Assembly (NCBI GenBank): GCA_017465505.1
Contig: JAFTWB010000022.1
Span: 1 to 64,000 of the forward strand
DNA from: Clostridia bacterium
Lineage (GTDB): Bacteria; Bacillota; Clostridia; Oscillospirales; Acutalibacteraceae
Length of the DNA: 64,000 nucleotides
Reading direction: 5' to 3'
Shown: in pieces, positions 50,709 to 58,206 of the stretch
How positions within the stretch are numbered: position 1 is the stretch's first letter
Layout: the number at the start of each line of letters is the position of its first letter
Made by a program: the position numbers and the translations under genes
The notes under the pieces: model-generated
Database searches by the model: none
Seen by the model: the letters and a program-made list of their open reading frames with translations, nothing else
Told to the model about the DNA's origin: nothing

Positions 50709-50749
50709 ATGACAATATACCATATATGGTCTATAAAGTCCATATATGG
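50709..50749. promoter_or_regulatory. Divergent promoters with two CCATATATGG operators
   Basis: CCATATATGG occurs at 50720-50729 and 50740-50749, exactly 20 bp apart. For the plus strand, ATGACA (50709-50714) and TATAAA (50732-50737) are 17 bp apart, so the first palindrome lies in the spacer and the second at the transcription start. For the minus strand, TGGACT (50742-50737) and TATATT (50719-50714) are also 17 bp apart. A repressor bound to both sites would shut off both genes. Confidence 0.7.
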
Positions 50750-50806
50750 TCGACGCTTACCTTTCAAAATGTATAAACTTATATCAGAACATTTTGAGGT
50801 GATTTT

Positions 50807-51049
50807 ATGGATACACGCAAAGCTGTTGCAAACAGGTTGCTGGAATTATGCGAAAGCAAAAATTTATCTGTTAATGCTTTAGCAAGAATTTCGGCAGTGC
50901 CGCCCTCTACCCTTAAAAATATTATCAACGGAGGAAGTCAGAACGCAGGCATAGTAACCCTCAAAAAGCTGTGCGACGGGCTGGAGATTTCTATTTATGA
51001 TTTTTTCAATACCGAAACCTTTAAAACCTTGGAGCAGGAAATAAAATAA
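50807..51049 (+). CDS. Small XRE-family HTH repressor
   Basis: An 80-residue protein that is almost entirely an HTH domain: VANRLLELCESKNLSVNALA, RISAVPPSTLKNIINGGSQN, and LKKLCDGLEISIYDFFNTE. This is the type in which the recognition helix includes PPSTLKNII. TGAGGTGA precedes the ATG. With two palindromes in its own promoter region, it is likely autoregulated and also controls the divergent cysteine-rich protein. A terminator follows directly. Confidence 0.88.
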   Translation: MDTRKAVANRLLELCESKNLSVNALARISAVPPSTLKNIINGGSQNAGIVTLKKLCDGLEISIYDFFNTETFKTLEQEIK

Positions 51050-51051
51050 TT

Positions 51052-51090
51052 ACAGGGATATCGTAGCTTTTACGATATCCCTGTTTTGTT
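51052..51090. terminator. Terminator between convergent genes
   Basis: ACAGGGATATCGTA and TACGATATCCCTGT form a perfect 14-bp stem, followed by TTTGTT. Confidence 0.92.
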
Positions 51091-51093
51091 ATA

Positions 51094-51309
51094 TTATTTG
51101 CTTTTCTTATGTAAAACTTTGCCCACAATAAAGGCTATTAAAGCAGGCACCAAGAAAACGATTGCTCTTGCGAAAACAAAAACATAAAAAGGAGCACTGT
51201 TAAGGCTTACAGAGTAGCGGTAAGAGTCCACCGCCACCAATACGCAGAAAGCCGCCGCCAGCATAATGGAAACGATGTAAAAGATTTTATAAAGTGTGAT
51301 TTTTTTCAT
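51094..51309 (-). CDS. Small membrane protein, two helices
   Basis: A 71-residue protein with hydrophobic segments near residues 8-28 and 42-65 and a basic end (GKVLHKKSK). It follows the penicillin-binding protein gene by 18 bp in the same operon as FHA-RodA, so it may be part of a cell-wall synthesis group. No family recognised. Confidence 0.7.
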   Translation of the reverse strand: MKKITLYKIFYIVSIMLAAAFCVLVAVDSYRYSVSLNSAPFYVFVFARAIVFLVPALIAFIVGKVLHKKSK

Positions 51310-51327
51310 AATTTATCTTCCTTTGCT

Positions 51328-52665
51328 TTAATTATTTCTCAGGGCTTCTGCCGAGCCAAGCATAGCAATCCTTGCAATGGGGCCTGCACTGTAAAAGCCG
51401 TAATCGCCTTCTTCTACCACAACGGCAAAGGCAAGGGGAGCGTCTTCGTCCTTTGAGTATCCTACCATCCAGCCGTTGGGAAGCTTGCCCTCTCCAACCT
51501 CGGCGGTGCCTGTCTTTGCACATACGGTGAGCCCCTCAAACATAGAGTCGCCGTAGTAATCTGAAATTGTATATCTCATAAGCTCGTCCAGTTTGTTTGC
51601 AGTATTTTCACTGAAGAGCCTGCCGCTTTTGCCGGAGTTTTCGCCCTTTACATAGTGAGGCAGCCTTGTTTCTCCGCCTTGGGCAATTGCACCGCAGAGA
51701 ATAGCCATCTGAGCAGGGCAAACAGTGTCGGTGTACTGACCGATTCCTGACCAGGCGGTGGAGATATCGTCGGCGTTTTTCAGGTCAAAATGTCCCTGAG
51801 CTGTGAAAACCTCTCCTATACGGAAGCTTTTGGTGATTCCTGCTTTATCTGAAACCTTCTGCATATTCTCCCTGCCTGCCTTAAGGGCTGTGTCGCCGAA
51901 AGCAATGTTGCAGGAATATGCAAATGCGTTTTTCAAATCCAGAGTGCCGTGCTCTTCAAGACAAGTAACCTCGTAATTGCCGATTTGTTTTTCTCCTTCG
52001 CAGGTGAAGGTCATATCCTCGTAATTCTCAATATACTCCAGACCTGCGGCGGCAGTGATGATTTTGTAAATAGAGCCGGGAGTGTAGGTGGAGCTTATGC
52101 AGTTGTTAAGATAAGAGCCGTCTTCCAGTGTTTCGGGTATATTTGATGGGTCGTATGTGGGAGTGCTGACCATACAGAGGATTTCTCCCGTTTTGTAGTT
52201 ATATACAAAGCAAGCACCCTTTCTGCCATCAAAAGCCTCATAAACCTCAGTACAAACATCACTGTCAAGGGTGAGGGTCAGGTTATTCTTACCCTTAAGG
52301 CTCTGAGGCAGACCGTAGCCGAATATCTTACTGTGGCCCGAGATTCTGTCTCTGTATGCCGTTTCCACCGCAGTGGCAATGTTGTAAGAGCCGTCGCCAA
52401 CAGTGTGAAGAAGTGCCTTTCGGGTGTTTTCGTTTTCGTTGTAAAGTCGCTCTCCGTCCTTGCTTGTGGCAAGTACAACTCCGTTTCTGTCCAGCACATC
52501 TCCTGCATTGCTGAGCCCTTGTCCCGACACCATATATGGGTTGTAGCTCTGAGAGGCCCACATATCGGAGTCAATAATGTATTTTACGCACAAAAACCCA
52601 AGCCCCAGCAAAAACGCCGCAGCCAATATAAGGGATATTATGCTTCTTGATAATGTTTTTTTCAT
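51328..52665 (-). CDS. Class B penicillin-binding protein, PbpA-like
   Basis: A 445-residue transpeptidase with one N-terminal membrane helix. The catalytic motifs are present: SxxK in STYTPGSIYK, SxN in AYSCNIAF, and KTG in VCAKTGTAEVGEG. The N-terminal region is short and lacks a PASTA end, like PbpA partners of RodA in Actinobacteria and Clostridia. It cross-links the glycan made by the FtsW/RodA protein encoded upstream. GGTGAAG precedes the ATG. A hairpin-rich element of about 200 bp separates it from the FHA-RodA gene. Confidence 0.92.
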   Translation of the reverse strand: MKKTLSRSIISLILAAAFLLGLGFLCVKYIIDSDMWASQSYNPYMVSGQGLSNAGDVLDRNGVVLATSKDGERLYNENENTRKALLHTVGDGSYNIATAVETAYRDRISGHSKIFGYGLPQSLKGKNNLTLTLDSDVCTEVYEAFDGRKGACFVYNYKTGEILCMVSTPTYDPSNIPETLEDGSYLNNCISSTYTPGSIYKIITAAAGLEYIENYEDMTFTCEGEKQIGNYEVTCLEEHGTLDLKNAFAYSCNIAFGDTALKAGRENMQKVSDKAGITKSFRIGEVFTAQGHFDLKNADDISTAWSGIGQYTDTVCPAQMAILCGAIAQGGETRLPHYVKGENSGKSGRLFSENTANKLDELMRYTISDYYGDSMFEGLTVCAKTGTAEVGEGKLPNGWMVGYSKDEDAPLAFAVVVEEGDYGFYSAGPIARIAMLGSAEALRNN

Positions 52666-52695
52666 TTGACTTCACCGTTTTGGTTTGTGATAAAA

Positions 52696-52903
52696 ATAAA
52701 ATCAGTCGATATGTTCGGCTTGCCTCACTCGATATATTTGCTTTGCAAATTCGATATATCTCAATTTTATTTCGCTTCGATATGATATAAATCCAATTCT
52801 CGTACCTTTAGGTACATATCGCACCGCAGGTATATCCAGTGGTACACATATCGAAAATCCCGAAAGGGATTTATATCGTTGCAAACCCTATGGGTTTGCT
52901 TTA
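52696..52903. repeat. Hairpin-rich TCGATAT repeat element inside the rodA-pbp operon
   Basis: The gap between the FHA-RodA and PBP genes is a chain of small hairpins joined by TCGATAT/ATATCG words: TTTGC-TTT-GCAAA, GTACC-TTTA-GGTAC, AAATCCC-GAAA-GGGATTT and GCAAACCC-TAT-GGGTTTGC. The last hairpin (52881-52899) contains the final codons and TAG stop of the FHA-RodA gene. It looks like an inserted repeat rather than a terminator, since no clear T run follows. Confidence 0.7.
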
Positions 52904-54555
52904 TAAGTCCTTTCATCTGCGGCTTTGATAAATGCCAGAAGTCCCCAGCAGGAAAGCATACTGGAGCCGCCTGCACTTACAAAAGGCAGGGTTACGCCTG
53001 TAAGGGGCAGAATATCGGTACATCCGAAAATATTAAGACTCATCTGCACCAAGAGCAGAGTAGCCGCACAACAGGCAGAAATGGAATAAAAAGTGCTTCT
53101 GCTTCGGGTGGTTATTGCTCGGGCGTAGAAAACAAGACCCATAATCGCAACAGCTATGGTTAATGCAATAATAAAGCCCAGCTCCTCGCTGACAATTCCG
53201 AAAACAAGGTCGGTTTCAGACGCACCGTAGTATCTTAAATTACCGCTTCCTGCACCTGTGCCGAAAAGTCCGCCTGAGGCAATGCTGGTGAGAGTTCCTG
53301 CCTGCTGATAACCAAGGTCAAACGGGTCGTCCAGAGCGTGACCCCATATAGAAAAACGTTCTGCAATGTAAGGCTTGAAGTTAAGCACCAACAGCACCGC
53401 AAAAGCTGCACCTGCAAGGGCTAGGATAACGGTTTTGTAATCTCCCGAGCGGGTAATGGAAATAACAATAAAGGTGACAAAAAAGATTAACGCTGTGCCG
53501 AAATCACCCATAAGAGCCAGAGCACCAACGCACAGAGCTGAGAAAATAATAAACTCAAGAAAATTGCGTCTTGTCTGCAAGTAGTCAAGGGACGCCGCAC
53601 CTACGAAGATGTAGGCAATCTTAACGATTTCAGAGGGCTGAACGGATATTCCGCCGATGTAAATTCGGTTTGCCGCACCATACTCAATTGTACCGAAAAT
53701 AAGGTTAACCGCAAGAAAGCCCACAGCGGCAATCATAATTGCCCAACGCCATTTTATTACCCTGTCGGGATTTTTTATGAACATCAGAATTGCCATATAA
53801 AGGATAGCTCCTGCAATTGCCGAAACAACCTGCACAAAAGCGTCTCCCATATCCTGCTGAACAAGAAGAAGAGAGCCAAGCCCCGTCAGCCATAGCGCCA
53901 GAGCCTCAAGCTCAAAGTTTTTTCTGCCGAAAACTCCTGCCGAGAAGAGATAAAGCACCCAGGAAAAAACGGTAATCATAGCAAAAATCGTCAGGGCGTT
54001 TAAGTTGAGAGAATTTGTGGTAATGCAGATTTCCGTGGTCATAAACAGGTGAAAAAGATTCACCAGAATCAGAAGCACCGGTGAAGGCACAGAAGCCTTT
54101 CTGGAAGTTTTGGAGAAGAACCAGCTGGGCCTTATGTCCTCGTCGTAATCCTCGCCTCTGAGCATAACAAGGCTTGTACCTGCAATGGTGATAACGTCAT
54201 TTATAAAAACCTGAGTTCTGCCCGAAATCTCCTTGCCGTTTACCTTTGTGCCCGATTTTGAGCCTGTGTCGCTGACAAACCAGCCTGCCTTGCGTCTTAA
54301 GAGTACGCAGTGATTTCGGGAAACCGAGGGGTCTTCAATGGTAATGTCGCACCCTCTGGCTCTGCCGATGGAGTTTTCCCAGAAAAGCACAGGGATTTTT
54401 ATGTCGAAACGACGGTTATACAGCATAACAAGGGGCTTTTCGGCTCGCTTGTGGCGACGCATAGAGGCATAGCACTGATACACAATGAATATTCCGTAAA
54501 AGCTGAGAAGTATCCTCAGCCCAACAATAGCCACATCAGACACGCCTTGTACCAT
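52888..54555 (-). CDS. FHA domain fused to FtsW/RodA/SpoVE glycosyltransferase
   Basis: A 555-residue fusion. After a first membrane helix (about 5-25), an FHA domain covers residues about 50-125: GRARGCDITIEDPSVSRNH (GR..xx..S..H) and TGSKSGTKVNGKEI. FHA domains bind phosphothreonine, so a Ser/Thr kinase may control this protein. From about residue 150 come 10 helices of the SEDS family (peptidoglycan polymerases), with GGISVQPSEIVKI, LMGDFGTAL and PLTGVTLPFVSAGGSSML. The ATG at 54555 has AAAGGAGG upstream. The last residues, KANP, and the stop are encoded by a repeat element. Its partner PBP is the next gene. Confidence 0.93.
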   Translation of the reverse strand: MVQGVSDVAIVGLRILLSFYGIFIVYQCYASMRRHKRAEKPLVMLYNRRFDIKIPVLFWENSIGRARGCDITIEDPSVSRNHCVLLRRKAGWFVSDTGSKSGTKVNGKEISGRTQVFINDVITIAGTSLVMLRGEDYDEDIRPSWFFSKTSRKASVPSPVLLILVNLFHLFMTTEICITTNSLNLNALTIFAMITVFSWVLYLFSAGVFGRKNFELEALALWLTGLGSLLLVQQDMGDAFVQVVSAIAGAILYMAILMFIKNPDRVIKWRWAIMIAAVGFLAVNLIFGTIEYGAANRIYIGGISVQPSEIVKIAYIFVGAASLDYLQTRRNFLEFIIFSALCVGALALMGDFGTALIFFVTFIVISITRSGDYKTVILALAGAAFAVLLVLNFKPYIAERFSIWGHALDDPFDLGYQQAGTLTSIASGGLFGTGAGSGNLRYYGASETDLVFGIVSEELGFIIALTIAVAIMGLVFYARAITTRSRSTFYSISACCAATLLLVQMSLNIFGCTDILPLTGVTLPFVSAGGSSMLSCWGLLAFIKAADERTYKANP

Positions 54556-54590
54556 ATAAATCGCCTCCTTTTCATATACTCGCAACTATA

Positions 54591-54620
54591 ATAGTATGCC
54601 TTTTTGCTTTGGTTTGTCAA
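54591..54620 (-). promoter_or_regulatory. Promoter of the FHA-RodA operon
   Basis: On the minus strand TTGACA (54620-54615) and TACTAT (54596-54591) are 18 bp apart. Confidence 0.7.
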
Positions 54621-54638
54621 CAAATAAAATGTGAATTT

Positions 54639-54676
54639 TAAGAAAAAAGGCTCTCCCGATAAACAGGAAAGCCTTG
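54639..54676 (-). terminator. Terminator of the decarboxylase gene
   Basis: AAGGCTTTCCTG and CGGGAGAGCCTT form a stem with one mismatch; TTTTTTC follows on the minus strand. Confidence 0.75.
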
Positions 54677-54686
54677 AAAAATCAAT

Positions 54687-56027
54687 TTATTTTACCGTCT
54701 GCACCTCATCCACACCGTAGAAGAGAAGAGTTTCGATGGCGGCTTTGTCTAAAATTTCTCCTGCTATTGCAACAGGGATTGCAGGGGGACAGCTTATGGC
54801 GTAATCAGCCAGAATTTTACCCTCAGCTTTACTTGTGGGGGTAACCTCACGAGGACTGTAAAGTGCTTCTCTGATACCGAGGCCTCTTTGTGGCTTGGTG
54901 ATTTTTGGTTGGGAAGAGGTGATTTTTTCTCTCTTTTCAATGGCTAAAAGCACTTTTTCCAGAGCATTTAAGTCCTTTTGAGGGTTTTCGGGGGTAAGCA
55001 TAAGAACAAGAAAATCATCATCTGCATATTCACAGAAAATGCTGTTTTCCTTTAAAACCCCTGCAAGCTCAGTGCCTTTGTAGCCGTAATTATTAGAGCA
55101 GATTGTTATTTTAAGAGGCTCTTTTCCAAAAAGCTCAAAGCCCTTTTGGCTGAGTCTGCTTTTAAGTGCCTCAACTTCTTTTGTAAACTCAGAAAGCCTT
55201 TCTTTATAGCCCTCTGAAAGATACTTGTTTGCTCTATCAAGGGACTGGAGAATAAGATAAGAGGGGCTTGTGGAAGCAAAAAGAGAAAGTGCACCCGTTG
55301 CCTGAGCTTTGAAAAATTCGGGAGCGGACTTGCTTATATGCAGGTAAGCTCCTCCTGTGAGCACAGGCAGAGTCTTGTGAGCAGAGTCACAGCACATATC
55401 AGCCCCCAAATGCAAAGGATGAAGATTTTCATCAAGAAAATTCAGATAAGCTCCGTGGGCATTGTCCACCAGAAAAAGGAGATTTTCCTCTTTGCAAACT
55501 TCTGAAAGTTCTTTTATGTCTGCCATATTTCCCAGGTAATCAGGACTGGTTATGTAAAGGGCAGTGGGCTTTTTTTCTATGCTTTTAAGGGCATTTTTCA
55601 GTTTATGTGCAGTTAGGCTGAGGCTTATAAGCCCCTCGTTTTCCTCGGGGTAAATCCACTCTACCTCAACATCGTTTAAAGCAGCCGCACTTAAAAAAGC
55701 CTTGTGAGCGTTTCTTGTTGCAAGAATAAAGGGCTTTTCGCCTTTTTCTTTGGCAAAAACGGCGGTGAGATACACCATAGCCCTTATGCAAAGGGACGAG
55801 CCCTCGGCAGAGTAAAGGGTTTTTCCGCTGAGGAAAAGGGAAGAGGCGTTAGCCATACTTTCCTCTATAATTCCCTGCGCCGTATAGAGCACATCAGCAC
55901 CCTCTACCTCTGTTATGTCAAGACCCTCAAAGCCTAAGAAAGCCTTGCCCTTATGACCGGGCATATGCAATCTGACAGCTTCAGAGTCCTTGTAATTCTT
56001 TACAAAATCACAGATTGGTGTGTTCAT
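54687..56027 (-). CDS. Orn/Lys/Arg decarboxylase family protein (fold type I PLP)
   Basis: A 446-residue PLP enzyme of the short, Gram-positive SpeA/Cad type. RLHMPGHKGKAFLG at the N-terminus, the PLP region YITSPDYLGNMADI and DNAHGAYLNFL, and the Lys in CCDSAHKTLPVLTGGAYLH are diagnostic. A C-terminal decarboxylase domain ends SCPPAIPVAIAGE. The substrate (Arg, Lys or Orn) is not clear. I chose the ATG at 56027 so that it begins MNTPICDFVKNY; it directly follows the stop of the radical SAM gene, with only a weak ribosome site, which suggests translational coupling. The link to the SCIFF pair may be only co-transcription. Confidence 0.9.
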   Translation of the reverse strand: MNTPICDFVKNYKDSEAVRLHMPGHKGKAFLGFEGLDITEVEGADVLYTAQGIIEESMANASSLFLSGKTLYSAEGSSLCIRAMVYLTAVFAKEKGEKPFILATRNAHKAFLSAAALNDVEVEWIYPEENEGLISLSLTAHKLKNALKSIEKKPTALYITSPDYLGNMADIKELSEVCKEENLLFLVDNAHGAYLNFLDENLHPLHLGADMCCDSAHKTLPVLTGGAYLHISKSAPEFFKAQATGALSLFASTSPSYLILQSLDRANKYLSEGYKERLSEFTKEVEALKSRLSQKGFELFGKEPLKITICSNNYGYKGTELAGVLKENSIFCEYADDDFLVLMLTPENPQKDLNALEKVLLAIEKREKITSSQPKITKPQRGLGIREALYSPREVTPTSKAEGKILADYAISCPPAIPVAIAGEILDKAAIETLLFYGVDEVQTVK

Positions 56028-56028
56028 A

Positions 56029-57408
56029 TTATTCGTCCAAAGCCTTGGCGGCTTCAAGCATAATTGCACATTCCATACGCTTTTTGAAGAGCTTGCAGCC
56101 GTCCTCGTAAATGCCCTTTACAGAGCCTGTGGCGTGGTAGGCGTTGGCTGCACAACCCCCTGAGCAGTAAAGCTTTGCCCAGCAGTTCTTACATTCTTCG
56201 TGAGCGTAAACATTGCAGGAAGCAAAATCCTCCTGAATAGCGGTGTTTGTAACACCTTCAAAAACAGAGCCTAAGCGGAATTTTTCCTCGCCCACAAACT
56301 GGTGGCAGGGGTAAAGGTCACCCCAAGGGGTAACCGCCATATACTCTGTGCCCGAGCCGCAGCCCGAGAGCCTTTTGTAAATACAAGGGCCGCCCTTAAG
56401 GTCAATCATATAGTGATAGAAGGTGAAGGGGTTGCCCTCTCTGTGACGCTCAAGCATAAGAGAGGCAAGCTCTTCGTACTGCTTCATAACAATTTCCATA
56501 TCCTCATTTGTCAGGCGGCTGGGGTCGTCCTTGGAGCAGACAACAGGCTCCATACTCAGCTCCTTAAAGCCAAGGCGGAGCATTTCCTTGATATCTTCAA
56601 GAAAATCGGGATTTGCGTGAGTAAATGTGCCACGCATATAATAGTTTTTGCCCCCACGCTGAGAAACAAAGTCCTGAAATTTGGGAACAATCTTCTCCCA
56701 GCTTCCATTACCCTGAAAATCCACACGGAAACGGTCGTGAACCTCTTTTCTGCCGTCAAGGCTGAGAACCACGTTGCTGCACTCTTTGTTGGCAAAGTCG
56801 ATTACGTCCTGATCCACCAGAACGCCGTTGGTGGTAAGGGTAAAGCGGAAATTCTTGCCCTTTTCCTTTTCAATGCTTCTTGCGTAAGCAACCAGCTCCT
56901 TGACAACAGAGAAGTTCATAAGAGGCTCTCCGCCGAAGAAGTCTACCTCAAGGTTCCTTCTTGTTCCTGAATTTTCCACAAGAAAATCAAGAGCCGCCTT
57001 GCCTACCTCAAAGCTCATAAGGCCTCTCTCGCCGTGATACTTGCCCTGAGAAGCAAAACAGTAAGAGCAGTTAAGGTTGCAGGTGTGAGCAATGTGCAGA
57101 CAAAGTGCCTTTACAATGCCCTTGCTCTTTTCTTTGAGCTTGCCTGCCATAGAAGAGAAAGAGTCAGGAGTGAAAAGCTTGCCTGCCTCTTTAAGAGCCT
57201 CAATCTGATTGAAGCAATCTTTGATTTCAGCCTCATTTACCTCGGGGTTTTCGGGGTATTTGCTGAGAATAAACTGAAGGATTTCTTCCTGAGTTTTATC
57301 CTCATACATATTGATAATATCGTAGGCTACCTCGTCCACAACGTGAACAGAGCCCGAGTAAATATCCAGAACAATGTTAAGTCCTGAGAGTTTATAGCAA
57401 TGTATCAT
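56029..57408 (-). CDS. scfB: SCIFF peptide radical SAM maturase
   Basis: A 459-residue radical SAM-SPASM enzyme that forms thioether links in the SCIFF peptide encoded just upstream. The N-terminal part (about 1-85) is a peptide-recognition region (LDIYSGSVHVVDEVAYDII). The AdoMet cluster motif is HTCNLNCSYCFASQG (CxxxCxxC). The SPASM region holds the auxiliary cluster cysteines: CGSGTEYMAVTPWGDLYPCH, then ECKNCWAKLYCSGGCAANAY. AGGAGAT precedes the ATG at 57408. The pair matches the known CteA/CteB system of Clostridium thermocellum (ranthipeptides). A stem-loop lies between the peptide and this gene. Confidence 0.95.
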   Translation of the reverse strand: MIHCYKLSGLNIVLDIYSGSVHVVDEVAYDIINMYEDKTQEEILQFILSKYPENPEVNEAEIKDCFNQIEALKEAGKLFTPDSFSSMAGKLKEKSKGIVKALCLHIAHTCNLNCSYCFASQGKYHGERGLMSFEVGKAALDFLVENSGTRRNLEVDFFGGEPLMNFSVVKELVAYARSIEKEKGKNFRFTLTTNGVLVDQDVIDFANKECSNVVLSLDGRKEVHDRFRVDFQGNGSWEKIVPKFQDFVSQRGGKNYYMRGTFTHANPDFLEDIKEMLRLGFKELSMEPVVCSKDDPSRLTNEDMEIVMKQYEELASLMLERHREGNPFTFYHYMIDLKGGPCIYKRLSGCGSGTEYMAVTPWGDLYPCHQFVGEEKFRLGSVFEGVTNTAIQEDFASCNVYAHEECKNCWAKLYCSGGCAANAYHATGSVKGIYEDGCKLFKKRMECAIMLEAAKALDE

Positions 57409-57425
57409 ATTATATCTCCTAACCA

Positions 57426-57455
57426 CAAAAAATGCCGCCAAAAGGCGGCATTTTC
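57426..57455 (-). terminator. Stem-loop between SCIFF and its maturase
   Basis: AATGCCGCC and GGCGGCATT form a perfect 9-bp stem with a TTTT loop, then TTTTTTG on the minus strand. It is a full intrinsic terminator 17 bp after the peptide stop, so most transcripts should end here and the maturase be made by read-through. Confidence 0.85.
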
Positions 57456-57472
57456 GATTTGTAATTCAAAAA

Positions 57473-57619
57473 TTACTTCTGCTCTGCGTTCTCGCACTCC
57501 TGGTTTGCAACGCCGCAGCTTGTTTTGCAAGCAGACTGGCAAGAAGTCTGGCACTCGCCGCAACCGCCGCACTTAGCGGACTCGCAAAGATTCTTGGTAT
57601 CAAGAGTTTTGATTGTCAT
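57473..57619 (-). CDS. scfA: SCIFF (six-cysteines-in-forty-five) ranthipeptide precursor
   Basis: A 48-residue peptide: MTIKTLDTKNLCESAKCGGC, then GECQTSCQSACKTSCGVANQ and a short acidic end with one more Cys. The spacing C..C..C...C...C...C, the QTSCQSACKTSC core and the neighbouring maturase identify it as SCIFF. It has eight Cys in all (residues 12, 17, 20, 23, 27, 31, 35, 42). In the family, the maturase links Cys side chains to nearby residues such as Thr by thioether bonds. CGGAGG precedes the ATG. SCIFF is nearly universal in Clostridia; its role is unknown. Confidence 0.95.
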   Translation of the reverse strand: MTIKTLDTKNLCESAKCGGCGECQTSCQSACKTSCGVANQECENAEQK

Positions 57620-57652
57620 AATAAATTCCTCCGAAATTATATTTCTAAAGCT

Positions 57653-57700
57653 ATTTTATCACGCAAAAAGCCATAAGTCAATGTTTATGTCAATGTTTAT
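57653..57700 (-). promoter_or_regulatory. Promoter of SCIFF with 12-bp tandem direct repeat
   Basis: On the minus strand TTGACT (57681-57676) and TAAAAT (57658-57653) are 17 bp apart. The plus strand at 57677-57700 reads GTCAATGTTTAT twice in a row, so the -35 box is the end of a 12-bp perfect tandem repeat. Confidence 0.7.
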
Positions 57701-58206
57701 ATTAAAGTACCCTCAAAAATCCTTCGTGCAAGAGTAGAGTTTCGAAAACTCTTGTCGTCAGACACATCCTTTATCACCTTGATAAAAGGCGGTACAGGGG
57801 GAGTTACATCTTCGCTTTCCACCTCAATTTCAAGAAAAGCCAAATCACTCCAGAAAGGAAAAACGTCCAGCTCAAGAGTGTAGCCCTCATAAGAAAAAGT
57901 ATATCGGGTTTTCTCAATGGGAGCAGTACCACGAGCAATGTAGGCTGAAAGCTCATTAAACTCAGCCTCGGTGATGTTTTCTTCAATTTCAATCCTTGTG
58001 AGAGAGGTAACGTCCTGCTTGAAGGTTTTGCAGAAAGTCAGCTTGCCCTTTTCTTCGGATTTGCGGATTCTGCACCGATACTCGGGCAGCTGAAGATAAA
58101 GCTGACAGAGCTTCTTCTCGTGAAACTCAGGCTGAGCAGAAATCACCTTTAAATCGGGCATTTCAATTAAAAATTTATATTCAATTTCCAAGGGTTTGTT
58201 TGTCAT
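57697..58206 (-). CDS. CYTH domain protein
   Basis: A 169-residue CYTH (CyaB-thiamine triphosphatase) protein, which acts on triphosphate groups in a beta-barrel tunnel. The signature EIEYKFLI (E.E.K) is at the N-terminus, followed by charged strand motifs CRIRKS, LTFCKTFK, RIEIEENI, YTLELDVF and LEIEVES. The ATG at 58206 overlaps the stop of the metallophosphoesterase gene as ATGA, with AGAGGTGG just upstream. Whether it is an adenylate cyclase, a triphosphatase or a tripolyphosphatase cannot be told. Confidence 0.9.
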   Translation of the reverse strand: MTNKPLEIEYKFLIEMPDLKVISAQPEFHEKKLCQLYLQLPEYRCRIRKSEEKGKLTFCKTFKQDVTSLTRIEIEENITEAEFNELSAYIARGTAPIEKTRYTFSYEGYTLELDVFPFWSDLAFLEIEVESEDVTPPVPPFIKVIKDVSDDKSFRNSTLARRIFEGTLI

